In this document: one piece after another, positions 49,024-60,600 of the stretch
Numbering within the stretch: the stretch's first letter is position 1
Layout: every line of letters begins with the position of its first letter
DNA from: Viscum album
Taxonomy: Eukaryota > Streptophyta > Magnoliopsida > Santalales > Viscaceae
NCBI GenBank assembly: GCA_963277665.1
Contig: CAUJRU010000136.1
Location: 806,001-870,000, forward strand
Length of the DNA: 64,000 nt
Direction of reading: 5' to 3'
Position numbers and translations under genes: made by a program
Notes under the pieces: model-generated
What the model was told of the DNA's origin: nothing
Database searches by the model: none
The model's input: the letters and a program-made list of their open reading frames with translations, nothing else

Positions 49024-50170
49024 TCCTAGGTTAGTATGACTAATTCGTCTCAATTAAATGATATTATGGATCAAGAATATGTTTATTTTTGGAACTAATT
49101 ATTTATCCTTATTATAGGAAAATGATTTGGTGATTATGTGAAAAATGTTATTTTGGAATATTTTTGCTCTTTTTGTAACACTATTTGCCTAAGGAAAATA
49201 TAATACTATGGGATTTCATTTGAGGAGTGATGGGGATTTTTTATATTGTAATAATGTATGTTTTTATTATAGACTTATAGAAATTTGAGTTTTTTATGGG
49301 AATTATTAACCTATCATAGAAAATACGTGATTGGGTTAATTACCCTTTAGTATGAGACTTTAAGAGTAGTCGATGTTATATGGAGATAAATGTTATGATA
49401 TATCATCTAAAACTATGTAATCAAATCCTTCCGAATTTTGAATATCAAACTTAGTTTTGATTACATTGAATAATTTTAAGAAATATTGTGTATTTAATTA
49501 TCTTTCTTGAACTTTGGGAACTTTTTGGTGAATTTTTGAGATTAAGAGTAGTATCTCTTTTTATAAAGGGTAATCTTTTTTAGGGATTATCTAATCTCAT
49601 ACAAACAATTTTGGTATTTCTTAATGTCTAAAGACTATAGAAATATATAGTTTATCTTTTTTGGATAATTTGATTCTCTAGAAGATTATTCTAGCACTTT
49701 AGGTGTGACTAGGTTATCTTGAATACTCATCGTTTGGAGAAAATATGAGTTTTTGGTTGAAACTTATTAAAGGATGAAACTATACTTCAGAGGTAAGTAT
49801 ATTTCCTTATTTCATTAGTCATTATCATAAAAAATTTATCTAACTATATGAAATGTACATAAAACAAAAAAAATGGTGTTTGTTTACTTTTCCTACAGAG
49901 GAATCGAAGACTGTTTAACCTATCACAAGTTTGTGGTATTCTGGTGGTTAACTTTATCCTGATCATGTTTTTCATCACTCTCCATCAGAACATGAAACTT
50001 AGATTCTCCGCCATATCAGTATTTTAATTGAATAATATTATGTGTTATCTCATGTGACCTTTTTACATCTCTTTATTTCTTTTAAATTGATAGTTATTTT
50101 ACTCTTCTCCGATGTGGGACTTTTAATGAAGTTTTTAAGCCTAATTTTAAAATTATGAGGAGGCAATTCC

Positions 50171-50186
50171 AAAAATGGGGGAAGGA
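50171..50186 (+). other. Polypurine tract before A LTR3
   Basis: AAAAATGGGGGAAGGA directly precedes TGTAACATCCC. It is one T away from a pure purine run and homologous to 42722-42736. Confidence 0.75.
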
Positions 50187-53100
50187 TGTAACATCCCAGG
50201 GAAATAAATAATATGACAATTTCATATTTTTTAAACTTTGTGAATTAAATATTAATTTTACTTTAAAATGAGTGTTGTGTTTGATGACCTACCTGATACG
50301 CAACAGCCGGTTTCTTTGAAAACTTACGTTTCACACAACGTTGAGTTACACTAAAAAATATTAATATAATATCATTATTTTAAATGGTAGTTAATTCATA
50401 GCTGTTGTATTGGATATAATAAACAAAACTAACCATTTTATGATTAAATATGTCTCATAAGTGTTTTTACATTTATCTAATAATTTTTAGAGGCATAAAA
50501 TAAGCAAAATCCGATTTTTAAGAAAAAATACTCCAATATTCATTAAAAGTTCATCTTCCACCTATTGATGGGGAACCATTTTTAACACTAGTTTTTGTAA
50601 ATTTTACATCTAATATTTTGAAAAATAATATTCTTTTTTATAATCTAGACTTCAAAATTTACTTTGGATAATATTTTTATATTTTTCTGATAATGTTCAT
50701 TTTTTAATGAATTGTGAAACATACTGTATTTTAATTCAAAACTACCTTTTAATAAAATTTATTTATATAGATAAATTATATTTTTAATTGTTTTTAAAGT
50801 GTAATTAGATTAATTTTTTACCATTTAATCAAATTTTGTTCATTGGAAGTAATTTCACTTTGAAATTGGACATAAACAAGTGTCAATCTTTTGATAGTTA
50901 TTATTTCATAAAAACGCGCTCTTTGTTTTGACAATGGGAATTAATTTTAAATTAATTTCTACCTATTATGTGTTTTGAATTTGGAAAAATGGATTCAATA
51001 TTTTTATTCAGGAGGTACAAATTATTTAAATATGTAACTTTTATTTTTAGACATTATGAATCTTTATTTAGGTAAATATTTTATTTACCATGGTTAAAGG
51101 GTAAATCTGGTAAATAAGGGTAAACAAATATTATTATAATTTTATTAAATTACCCTAACATGTGTCATAATATTATTGGATGATTTATTTCTGACAATTT
51201 CCATCCTTGAATCATTTTTTGGATCTCATGGAGGCATTTAAGAGTGATATTGACACTTTATATTAATTAATTTAAAGTAAAGACAAAAATGACTTAAACA
51301 AATATCTTTTAGTAAATTAATTTTTATATGGGGTTATATATGTTATTTATTATAATATAAATATTATTTAGAAAGAAAAAAGGATTTACTACATCATTAT
51401 ATTTGTTTTATAATTTTTAAACATCATATAAATAAAATTTTATATGACACAATAATGATACAATGTTTATCTCATTAATGAATGATTTATATAAATAAGA
51501 TTATAAATATTAACAAAATATCCAAAAACAATATAATTATTATTTGATGATTAAATTTAGAACAATAGTAATCTTATCTTTGACTTTAATGAGTTTTTGA
51601 CCTTTAGAAACCGAAAATAAGTATATAATAAAATAATATTTTCAAACATTCTTAAAGAGTCCCTCTTTTCCTTTAAAAAATATCTCATTTAAAACCCATT
51701 CCTCACAATTTTCAAGCCCATTGGTTCATATAAAATCATTCCAAATAATCTCCCTACATCCCTATATTCCTCCTCGAAGCCTTACCTTAGTCAGAAAATA
51801 CTTCAAGTAATCCTTTTGGTTCAAACCAAAGGGAAATACCCCATTTAAAGGTAACGTCATCTCTTAAGTTATTTTATTTTATTTATCCAACCCCCTAAAC
51901 TCTTTTTATTCCATTATTTTATAACAAAACAGTTATACTTAGTATACTAGGTTGTTTTTATGATAATTATTCGAACTAAACTTACACATACCTCTATCAA
52001 ATGGGTAAAAAAACATATTGTTTCTGTGGACGGTGAGATACTGCCTCACGAAACGATGGTTGTTCAATCTTTTCCAACCACCACTTATGGTGGAAATTAT
52101 GATGGAACTATATTTATATGTGATATATATCATATTCATATTATCTATATACTTATGTATTATTCATTTTCAGAATACCTTTATGCATTTCATGACATGT
52201 AAATTCGATAATTTCATTTGAGGAAGTGCGAACTACCACCCCCTCAAAGTGATACGACTCATTCATACTATACATGGAACATATAAAGGATGGTATTTAT
52301 GAACATATTTTACACATATAACAAATATATCATAATTTAATTATAATATACCTATGAATAATTTAGTTTTCATTCCTTCAAAAATGATAATGAAATGAAA
52401 GTAGCATTCATGCGTACGTACGGCTTACCGTCTCCATGAACAGTGCATTTCATTTCCTATGTCCAAATTTTATGGAATATTATAAATAAATATATAATGA
52501 ATATATATTATTTATATGATATATACATCATGAATATAATTCTCAAGATAATGGAATTTTTACCACATCGACAAATTATAATTATAACAAGCTCACTTTT
52601 TAACTCAAATTCCGAACATCGACAAAATGTATGATATGAACTCGAATAATTAATAATTGTAATAGAAAGGTAATAAGTGATATAAAAGGAATAATAAACA
52701 TCAATCAATGTTCTGAATCATGTTTAAATTTACATAATTTTATTATTCAGAATGAACAAGGAACGAAAGGGTCAAGTCGGACACGAGGTAAGGGGTTTCT
52801 TATCTCACTTTTAATTCCATGAGATTTTCATTGTTCGCCACTAATTTATTTCATGTGGTGTGTTTTGTACTGCCATTTGATATATTTTATCATGATTTTA
52901 TTTATATTAATACTATTTTGTGATTCATTTGGTGGTTATAATCTATGGGCATACAACTCGATTGATTACAACGTGGTAAGGGGTTTCTTATCTCACTTTT
53001 AATTCCATGAGATTTCCATTGTTCGCCACTTATTTATTGTGTGTGGTGTATTGTGTACATCCATTTTATATATATTATCTTTATTATCCTTATTATCATG

Positions 53101-55035
53101 GTATTATATGATTCATTTGGTGGATATTAGCTTTTTATTCTATAACTCGATTGATTACAACGTGGTAAGAGGTTTTCATCTCACAACTTATTTGTATGAG
53201 ATTCATGCTATATTGCCACTATTTCGTTTTGTGCGGTGTATGTATTGACCATGACTGTATTCGTTGTGTAATATACATTATTTTATGTTTATTTAAATCT
53301 TCATTTCATGATCCTTCTTTCAAGGGTGTGTGGTTCGTAAGTTACCAAATCGGAAAGGGAATTCCTAATTTCAATTTCCACTCATTGGCTTGTACGCAAT
53401 CATCATTGACTATTTTACTCCAAGATTATGTGTGAAATCACTATTTATTTACTTATGTAGTAATTTACATTCCCCTTTGTGTTGATATAATTTTGATACA
53501 CATAATAACTCCATTGATAAATTCTCACGTTATTAGTATGAACTTGATAAGAGCAATCTTAACTTAATTTCCGTTCGTTGAGTTAAACCTCCATGTCATT
53601 GGTGTTGTTTTTACAAGAATATGTGTGAATGTATTCTGATTTATTTACATATAATATTAAAATATATTTTCTGTATTTATATTTTCACACGTTATTATTT
53701 CATTTATTTGTACTTAATATAAGGATACAATCATTATAAGTAATTTCATATCAATTTACATTCCACTGAGACATGTGTGTTATTATGCACCAATTAAATT
53801 TTATATAGTGTGTATATTTCCCTTTGACATAAAATATAATGAATCCTTTTATTCTTAGGATATTATATTGTTTTGATTATTTCAATTATTTTTATTCAAG
53901 CATCTCTCATATGGTTAGGAACTCTAACTAAAATATCATTTTAAATGTCTTAAAGATTTAGTCTTCTAAATCATTCCCAATAATGTCCATTTTTTATAAT
54001 TGGTTTTAAGGATTTATTTATATGAACATGAGTATTGTATAATTAAAATTACTTTTAAAAGTTTCAATGTGGTATGTGACACTTTGATTCAAATATCTAT
54101 TTTAAAAGGCTTCTTAATAAATAGTGAGACTTTTCAATGTTTTCACAAAAAAGGGGATATTTCTCTCAAATAGTTTTACTAATTATTTTAATGCGCCTAA
54201 ATATCCTTCATTATTCATAATTGAGGTTGAGATATTATAATACAATCTTCCATATTGTATTTAATGAGTTATGTTTGACTGTGGATTTGTTATTTCTATA
54301 CCATTAATAGTTTTTGGTTAATGTATTGACACTTCGTATTCTAGTTTTCATATGAATGTTCATATTATGTTTCAACCTTTTAATTTGAGGAATGAATTGG
54401 ACTTAGTAAGTGGTAGGTGGAGCCCTATATCGCTCTTCGATGCATCGGTAGGACTCATGAGACAAACCCGTGTCTTGTTATAATGCCTTGAAAAAATATT
54501 ATTTGTATTTTGGAAACGATGCCATTATTATGGGGTTATGATGTCCAACATTATGCATTCCATCATTATGAAATTAGATATTGATATTACATGTGATTAT
54601 TAGACTATTAGAATATTCATTTGAATAAGTAAAAGGAATTATTTTTAACTTTCATATTATTCTGATGTTTAGGTTTATAAAGGATTTGGTTTTAGTATTA
54701 TACATAGCCTTAAATTATTAAGATTATTTATGAAATTTTCCACTATATTGTTATCCTTACTAAGATCCTGATCTTACCCCTTTATTATGATTTCTTTTTG
54801 CCAAGTTGTGAAAACTAATATTTTGATTAACCTGTAGGGATTGGCCAAAGGATATGCATTTGTTCAAAGGGGAGACAAATTTTATTTATTTCATGATGTA
54901 ATGTAAAAATTATGTATGTATCTAGTACGTCAAAGGCAACTAAACTAATCGGTCTTTCGGGACATGATTCCTTGTATCATGCCAATGTTATGTAACAATG
55001 CACTGAATCTAGGTAACTGTGGTTGGGGCATTATA
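50187..55035 (+). mobile_element. A LTR3 (uninterrupted)
   Basis: A complete 4849-base copy from TGTAACATCCCAGG to GGGGCATTATA (mutated CATTACA). It holds the dyad at about 51811-51832, the islands at 52010-52480 and the 189-bp array from 52787. The 80-codon frame at 51960-52202, which includes ILPHETMVVQ, is the longest version of the island-1 frame in the four copies. Confidence 0.85.
52787..53330 (+). repeat. 189-bp tandem repeat in A LTR3, about 3 units
   Basis: Units begin GGTAAGGGGTTTCTTATCTC at 52787 and 52975 and GGTAAGAGGTTTTCATCTC at 53164, spaced 188 and 189 bases. Confidence 0.85.
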
Positions 55036-55037
55036 GT

Positions 55038-55049
55038 TGGTATCAAAGG
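55038..55049 (+). other. Primer-binding site after A LTR3 (one substitution)
   Basis: TGGTATCAAAGG differs from the canonical TGGTATCAGAGG by one G-to-A change, as expected for decay of methylated DNA. Confidence 0.85.
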
Positions 55050-55787
55050 AATCTTAATACAAAATTTGGAATCTAGATTTAGAAAAACTCTGTTTAGAAA
55101 ACACTACCCTAAGATAGACTTTGAGTATTAGTATAGAAGAACATCCAAATTTTTTGGTAATATAAGTATTATGTGGGTATTCCATGAAATACATCCCTAT
55201 CTGGATACGAGCTGTTAGATGTTGCTCTGGCATAGATGTACCTATGGGTAAAACCCGAAAACACCACTTTGAGATAGACTCGAATGGGAACTGGTGCACA
55301 ACAACGGGCCTTACCGCACTCTGGGTTACGAAACTCCTCAGGGACATGCTTGGAATAAATCATGTTTTCATTACAAATTCATTTGAAGGATTTTAATATA
55401 CGATGAGAATAAAAAACCTTGGTTAATCCTAAGGTGTTTTAGATTGAAAATAAAGTGTCATGATATTCTCTAAATGATTTTATGACTATTGTTACTGACA
55501 CTCTGCTTTCTGGTTTTAGTCAATGACTGGATTCCACGGAATCCATAGTAACATTGAACATGATGTACAAGGTGCGAATTGTGGTTTAATTGAAAAAACG
55601 AAATAGAATTTTGATAGGCATAAAATATATCGTCTTAATGCCGAATTAGTTTTCAGAAAATATGATCAAAAACATATATATTAACCAACTCCCAAACTCA
55701 ACAATGAAAAGAAAGGTTGAGAATGATATGAGCTCTAGTAGTGGAGACCATAGAGAAATGAACTCTCATTTTCCATCATGCATGAAA

Positions 55788-55982
55788 TGTGGAAGGAGAC
55801 TCACTGTAAAGTGTCTCGATGGAACATAGAAATGATTTTTGTGTGGGAAATAAGGATATAAAGTAAATAATTGTTGAGGAAAAATGAAGAGTATGATGGT
55901 AGAAAATAAAAATGATCCTATGAATCCATTTACAGTCATTTATCATAAATGTAGGGGACCCGGTCATTAACTGAGTCAATGC
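55788..55982 (+). pseudogene. Decayed gag zinc knuckles, A internal region 3
   Basis: The first box reads SCMKCGRRLTVKCL (from about 55776; its second Cys is at 55788), keeping an upstream Cys lost in the other copies but losing the His. The second box has two stop codons and Tyr for His. The third, about 55939-55982, reads YHKCRGPGH and then a stop before SQC. Together with the copies at 31933 and 48348 it shows that the ancestor had several adjacent Cys/His boxes. Confidence 0.65.
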
Positions 55983-56365
55983 CATATTCTTTATGATAAC
56001 CTTTAATTCATAGAAGAACCTATATGGAAATAAATGGATGATGAAATGTATAAAATTGTTAATGATCTTTGTTAATGGGATTTCATTGGAAGAATTTTCT
56101 CTTTTATGTATGACCCTAAAGTTTGTTATGTGAGAATAATATTTCAGGATGAATTATCTTTTCTTTTTTTGGATATAATTATAAATAACCTTCTGGGTTT
56201 ATATAATCCTTGAATTTGATTCAATTACAGGTTATTACTTTTTGGGAAGAAAATACAAGGTATGGGATGACATTTGTGGTTAAAATATGTTACAGTAATT
56301 TATTAGAAAATTTAATTAAATTATATAGTTTTTTAAAAAGGAAAACCGCATATTGTAGAAAAACC

Positions 56366-56449
56366 CATCATGTTGAACTAAGCTGAGGGAATCAAACCCA
56401 CAACCAATGTGCGACAGTGATTTATCGCCTACCGCTGGACTACATGATG
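56366..56449 (-). ncRNA. tRNA-like segment, antisense to A internal region 3
   Basis: On the minus strand: CATCATG, then TAGTCCAGCGG (A box), then GGTTTGATTCC (B box with one deviation, 56388-56398), then CATGATG closing the 7-bp inverted repeat. The T-stem GTGGG/CCCTC pairs at four of five positions. Five T's follow four bases after the closing repeat (CATGATGGGTTTTT), a sequence that would serve as a Pol III terminator. The T-arm to closing-stem distance is about 12 bases too long for a tRNA. Confidence 0.55.
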
Positions 56450-57599
56450 TCCCTGGTTATTATGACTAATTATTTTTAGTTAAATGATTTTATGGATCAA
56501 GAATATGATGATTTTTGGAACTTATGATTTATCCTTATTATAAGAAAATGATTTTATGATTAAGTGATAAATGATATTTTGGATGACGTTCACCCTTTTA
56601 GGAGCACTATATTCCGAAGGAAAATATAATACTTGGGGTTTCATTTGAGAAGTATTTGGGGATTTTTATTTTTTAAGAATGTATGTTTTATTGCTAACTT
56701 ATAAACATTTGGTTTATTTATGTAAATGATTAACCTATCATAGAGAATATTTTATTAGGTTAATTACACATTAGGGTGATACTTTAAGAGTAGTCGATGT
56801 TATTTGGAGATAAATGTTTAGATTTATCATGGAAGACTATGTGATCAAATCATTCAGATTTTTGGGGTTTCAAGCTTAGTTTTGATTTTTTTTGAAGAAT
56901 TTTATGGAATATTGGGTATTAAATGGTATTTCTTAATCTTTGGGTAATTTTTGTTGAATTTCAGAGATTAAGAGTATTATATCTTTTTATAATGATTATC
57001 CTTTTTGGAGATTATCTGATCGCGTACTAACCATTTTGGTTTTGGTTTCTTTCTAAATACAGGGGAAATATATAGTTAATCTTTTGTGGAATATGTTATT
57101 CTATAGGAGTTGATTCTAGCACTTCAGGTGTGACATGGTTTTCTTTAATACACATCATTTGGAAAAAATATGAATTTTTTGTAGAAACTTATTAAAGTAT
57201 GAAACTCTACTTAGAGGTGATTATATTTCCTTATGTCCTTAGAAAATTTCATAAATAAATTCTCCAACTTTATGAAATTTAACCTAAAACAAAACCAAAA
57301 CGTTTTACATTTACCTTTCATATAGGGGAATCAAACACTATTTAATCTATCACAAGTTTGTGGTTTTCGGGTGGTTAACATTCTCCAGATCACATTTTCT
57401 ATCACTCTCTATCAGAACATGACACTTAGTTTCTCCTCTACATCAATGTTTTCATGGAATCCTATTATTTTTTATCTAGGGTGACCATTTTAATTCTCTT
57501 TCTCTCATTTAAATTGATTGTTTTATAGTCTCTTCTCAGATGTGGGACTTTTAATGAAGTTTCTGAGCCCAATTTTAAAATTTTGAGGATGCAATTCCC

Positions 57600-57610
57600 A
57601 AAAGAGGGGA
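57600..57610 (+). other. Degenerate polypurine tract before A LTR4
   Basis: AAAAGAGGGGA is followed by four bases (TATA) before TGTTACATCCC. It is homologous to the tracts before LTR2 and LTR3 but partly eroded. Confidence 0.65.
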
Positions 57611-57614
57611 TATA

Positions 57615-60600
57615 TGTTACATCCCAGGTAAATAAAGAATATAATATTTTTTTAATATTTATTAATTTTTTTGAATTAAATCTTAATTTTACATTAAAAT
57701 AGATTTTTTGTTCGATGGAAAACCTAATACACAACAACAGTTTTCTTTGAAAACTTACGTTGCACACATCATTGAGTTATACTGAAAAATATTAATAAAT
57801 TAAAGTTATTTTAAATGGTAGTTAATGAATATCTATTGTATTGGCAAGAATAAACAAAACTAACCATATTATGATTAAATATGTTTCTTAAGTGTTTTTA
57901 CATTTATCCAAAAAAAATTAGAGGCATAAAATAAGAAAGAATCTGATTTTTAAGCATAAATACTCTAATATCCTTTAAAAGGAAATTTTACCACATATTG
58001 ATGGAAAACCCTTTTTAAATCTAGTTTTTGTTTCTTATATGTGTTATATTTGACAAAATAAATTTATTCATTAGAATCGGGACTTCAAAATTTACTTTGG
58101 ATGAAATTTTGGTATTTTTCTAATAATGTTCATTTTTTTAATGAATGGTGAAAAATACATTATTTTAATTCAAAACTACCTTTTAATATAATATATTTAT
58201 ACAGCTAGATTATATTTTTAATTGGGTTTTAAGTGTAATTATATTCTTTTTTTACTATTTAATCATATTTTGGTGATTGTATGTAATTTCACATTGAAAT
58301 TGAACATACACAAGTGTCAATCTTTTGATATTAATTATTTCTTAAAAACCCCCTTTTTGTTTTGACAACGAGTATAAATTTTAAATTAATTTCTGCCACT
58401 TCTATGTTTTTAATTTGAAAAAACAGAATCCATATTTTTAATTAGGAGGTAATACATTTTAAAATTGGTAAATTTTATTATTAGACATTATGAATATTTA
58501 CTTTAGTAAATATTTTATTTACCATGGTTAAAGGGAAAATCTGTTAAATAAGGGTAAAAAAATATTATTATAATAATATTAAATTACCCTAACATGTGTT
58601 CTAATCTTATTAGATGATTCATTTACGACCATGGGTATCCTTGAGGGGATTTTGGGACCCCATGGATCCATATAAAAGTGATAATGACACAATATATTAA
58701 TTAATTTAAATTAAAGACCAAAATGACTTAAACATATATCCTTTTGTAAATCAATTTTTACATGGGGTTATATAAGCTATATCTTCAAATATAAATATTC
58801 GTTTCAAATATAAAATGATTTCCTACATCATGGTATTTTTTTTAATATATGTCGACATCCTATAAATAATATTATTTATGACACAATAATGATGCAGTGT
58901 TTACCTCATTAGTGAATGATTTAAATAAATAAGATTATAAAAATTAAAACAATATTCAAAACCTACCAAATTATTACTGGGTGATTTTATTTCAAGAAAA
59001 ATTCATCTTATATTTGTCCTTAAGGAGTTATGGACCTTTATAAACCTAAATTCAGTATAAAATAAATTAATATTCCAAACATTCATTAAGTGACCCTCCT
59101 TGCAGTTACAAAAATCCCTCACTTATAACCCATTACTCACAATTCTCTAGCCCCTTGTTTCATCTAACCTCTTTCCAAATAATCTCCCTACTTCCCTATA
59201 TTTATACTAGAAGCCTTACCATAGGCATAAGACACTTCAAGTTATCATTTTGGTTCAAATAAATGGGAGATACCCCATTTAAAGGTAACGTTTTCTCTTA
59301 AGTTCTTTTATTTTATTTTACTTCTCCAACACCCTAACCTCTTTTTATTACATTATTTTATAACTACACCAGTATATTAAGTATACTTGGTTGTTTTTAT
59401 GATAATTATTCAAACTAAACTTACACACACCTCCATCTAATTGGTTAATAACATATTTTTTTTGTGGACGGTGTGCTACTGCCTCACGAAACGATGATTG
59501 TTCAATATTTTCCTACCACCTCTTATGGTGGCCAATATAATGGAACTATATTTATATGTGATATATATTATATATATACTTATGTATTATTCCATTTCAT
59601 AATACCATTATGCTTTCCATAACGCGTAAATTCGATATTTTCATTTGAGGAAGTGCGGACTACCTCCCCCTCAAAGTGATATGACTTGTTCATACTATAC
59701 ATGGATTGTATAAAGGATGGAATTTATGAAATTATGTAACACATAAAACATTTATATTATACGATAATTATAATATACCTTTGTATCATTTATATTTCAT
59801 TCCTTTAAAAATGATAATGAAATTAAAGTAACATTCATGCGTACGTATGACTTACCGTCTCCAAGAACGGTGCATTTCATTTCTTATGTCCAAATGTTCT
59901 GGAAAATTCCCAATAAAAAAATACAGAATACATATAATATATATGATATCTAAATAATTAATATCATTCTGGATATGTATGTAATTTTTAACACATGGAC
60001 AAATTGTAATTATAACGAGTTCATTTTTTAACTCAAATTCCGAACATCGACAAAATGTACGATACGAACTCAAATAATTAATAATTCGTATAAAAAGTTA
60101 ATAAGTGATATAAACGGGATAATAAAATTCAAAAAATGTTTTGATTAAAGTATAAATTGACATAAGTTAATTATTATGTAAGAACAAGGAACACACTAGT
60201 AATGTCAGACACGAGGTAAGGGGTTTCTAATCTCACTTTTAATTCCATGAGATTTCCATTGTGCACCTCTTATTTATTGAATGTGGTGTATTTTTTACTT
60301 AAATTTGATATATATTATCAGGATTATTTTTATATTCAAGGTATTATGTTTTAAATTTGGTGGTTACTAGCTTTTGGTCATATGAACCAATTGATTACAA
60401 CGTGGTAAGGGGTTTCTTATTTCACTTTTAATTCTGTGAGATTTCCATTATTCGCCACTTATTTAGGGAATTAGGTGTATTATTTACTTTCATTTCATAT
60501 ATATTATCATGATAATATTTATATTCATGTTATTATATGATTCATTTGGTGTTTATTTGCTTTTGGTCATATGATTCGATTGATTACAATGTGGTAAGGG

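Larger units (their letters stand above)
47600..50186 (+). mobile_element. A internal region 2
   Basis: This 2.59 kb region is uninterrupted and shows the complete internal layout: primer-binding site, about 750 bases of decayed gag ending in zinc knuckles, roughly 400 bases without features, the antisense tRNA-like segment, about 1.1 kb without features, the TCTCCGATGTGGGAC motif (50106-50120) and the polypurine tract. No pol domain is recognisable, so the element had to use enzymes from another element. Confidence 0.8.
55036..57614 (+). mobile_element. A internal region 3
   Basis: This 2.58 kb region is collinear with region 2: primer-binding site, decayed gag with knuckles, antisense tRNA-like segment, TCTCAGATGTGGGAC (57532-57546, one change from the motif in regions 1 and 2), then a purine tract. 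No pol is recognisable. The 97-codon minus-strand frame at 55054-55347 has no known domain and is broken in the other copies. Confidence 0.8.

Noticed and set aside
51960..52202. 80-codon frame in A LTR3 as a real small gene
   Set aside because: The other LTR copies carry frameshifts or stops outside a core of about 35 codons. Kept only as an island observation.
55054..55347. 97-codon minus-strand frame in A internal region 3
   Set aside because: It is antisense to the 5' part of gag, not retained intact in internal regions 1 and 2, and lacks any domain. It is probably a shadow of the former gag frame.
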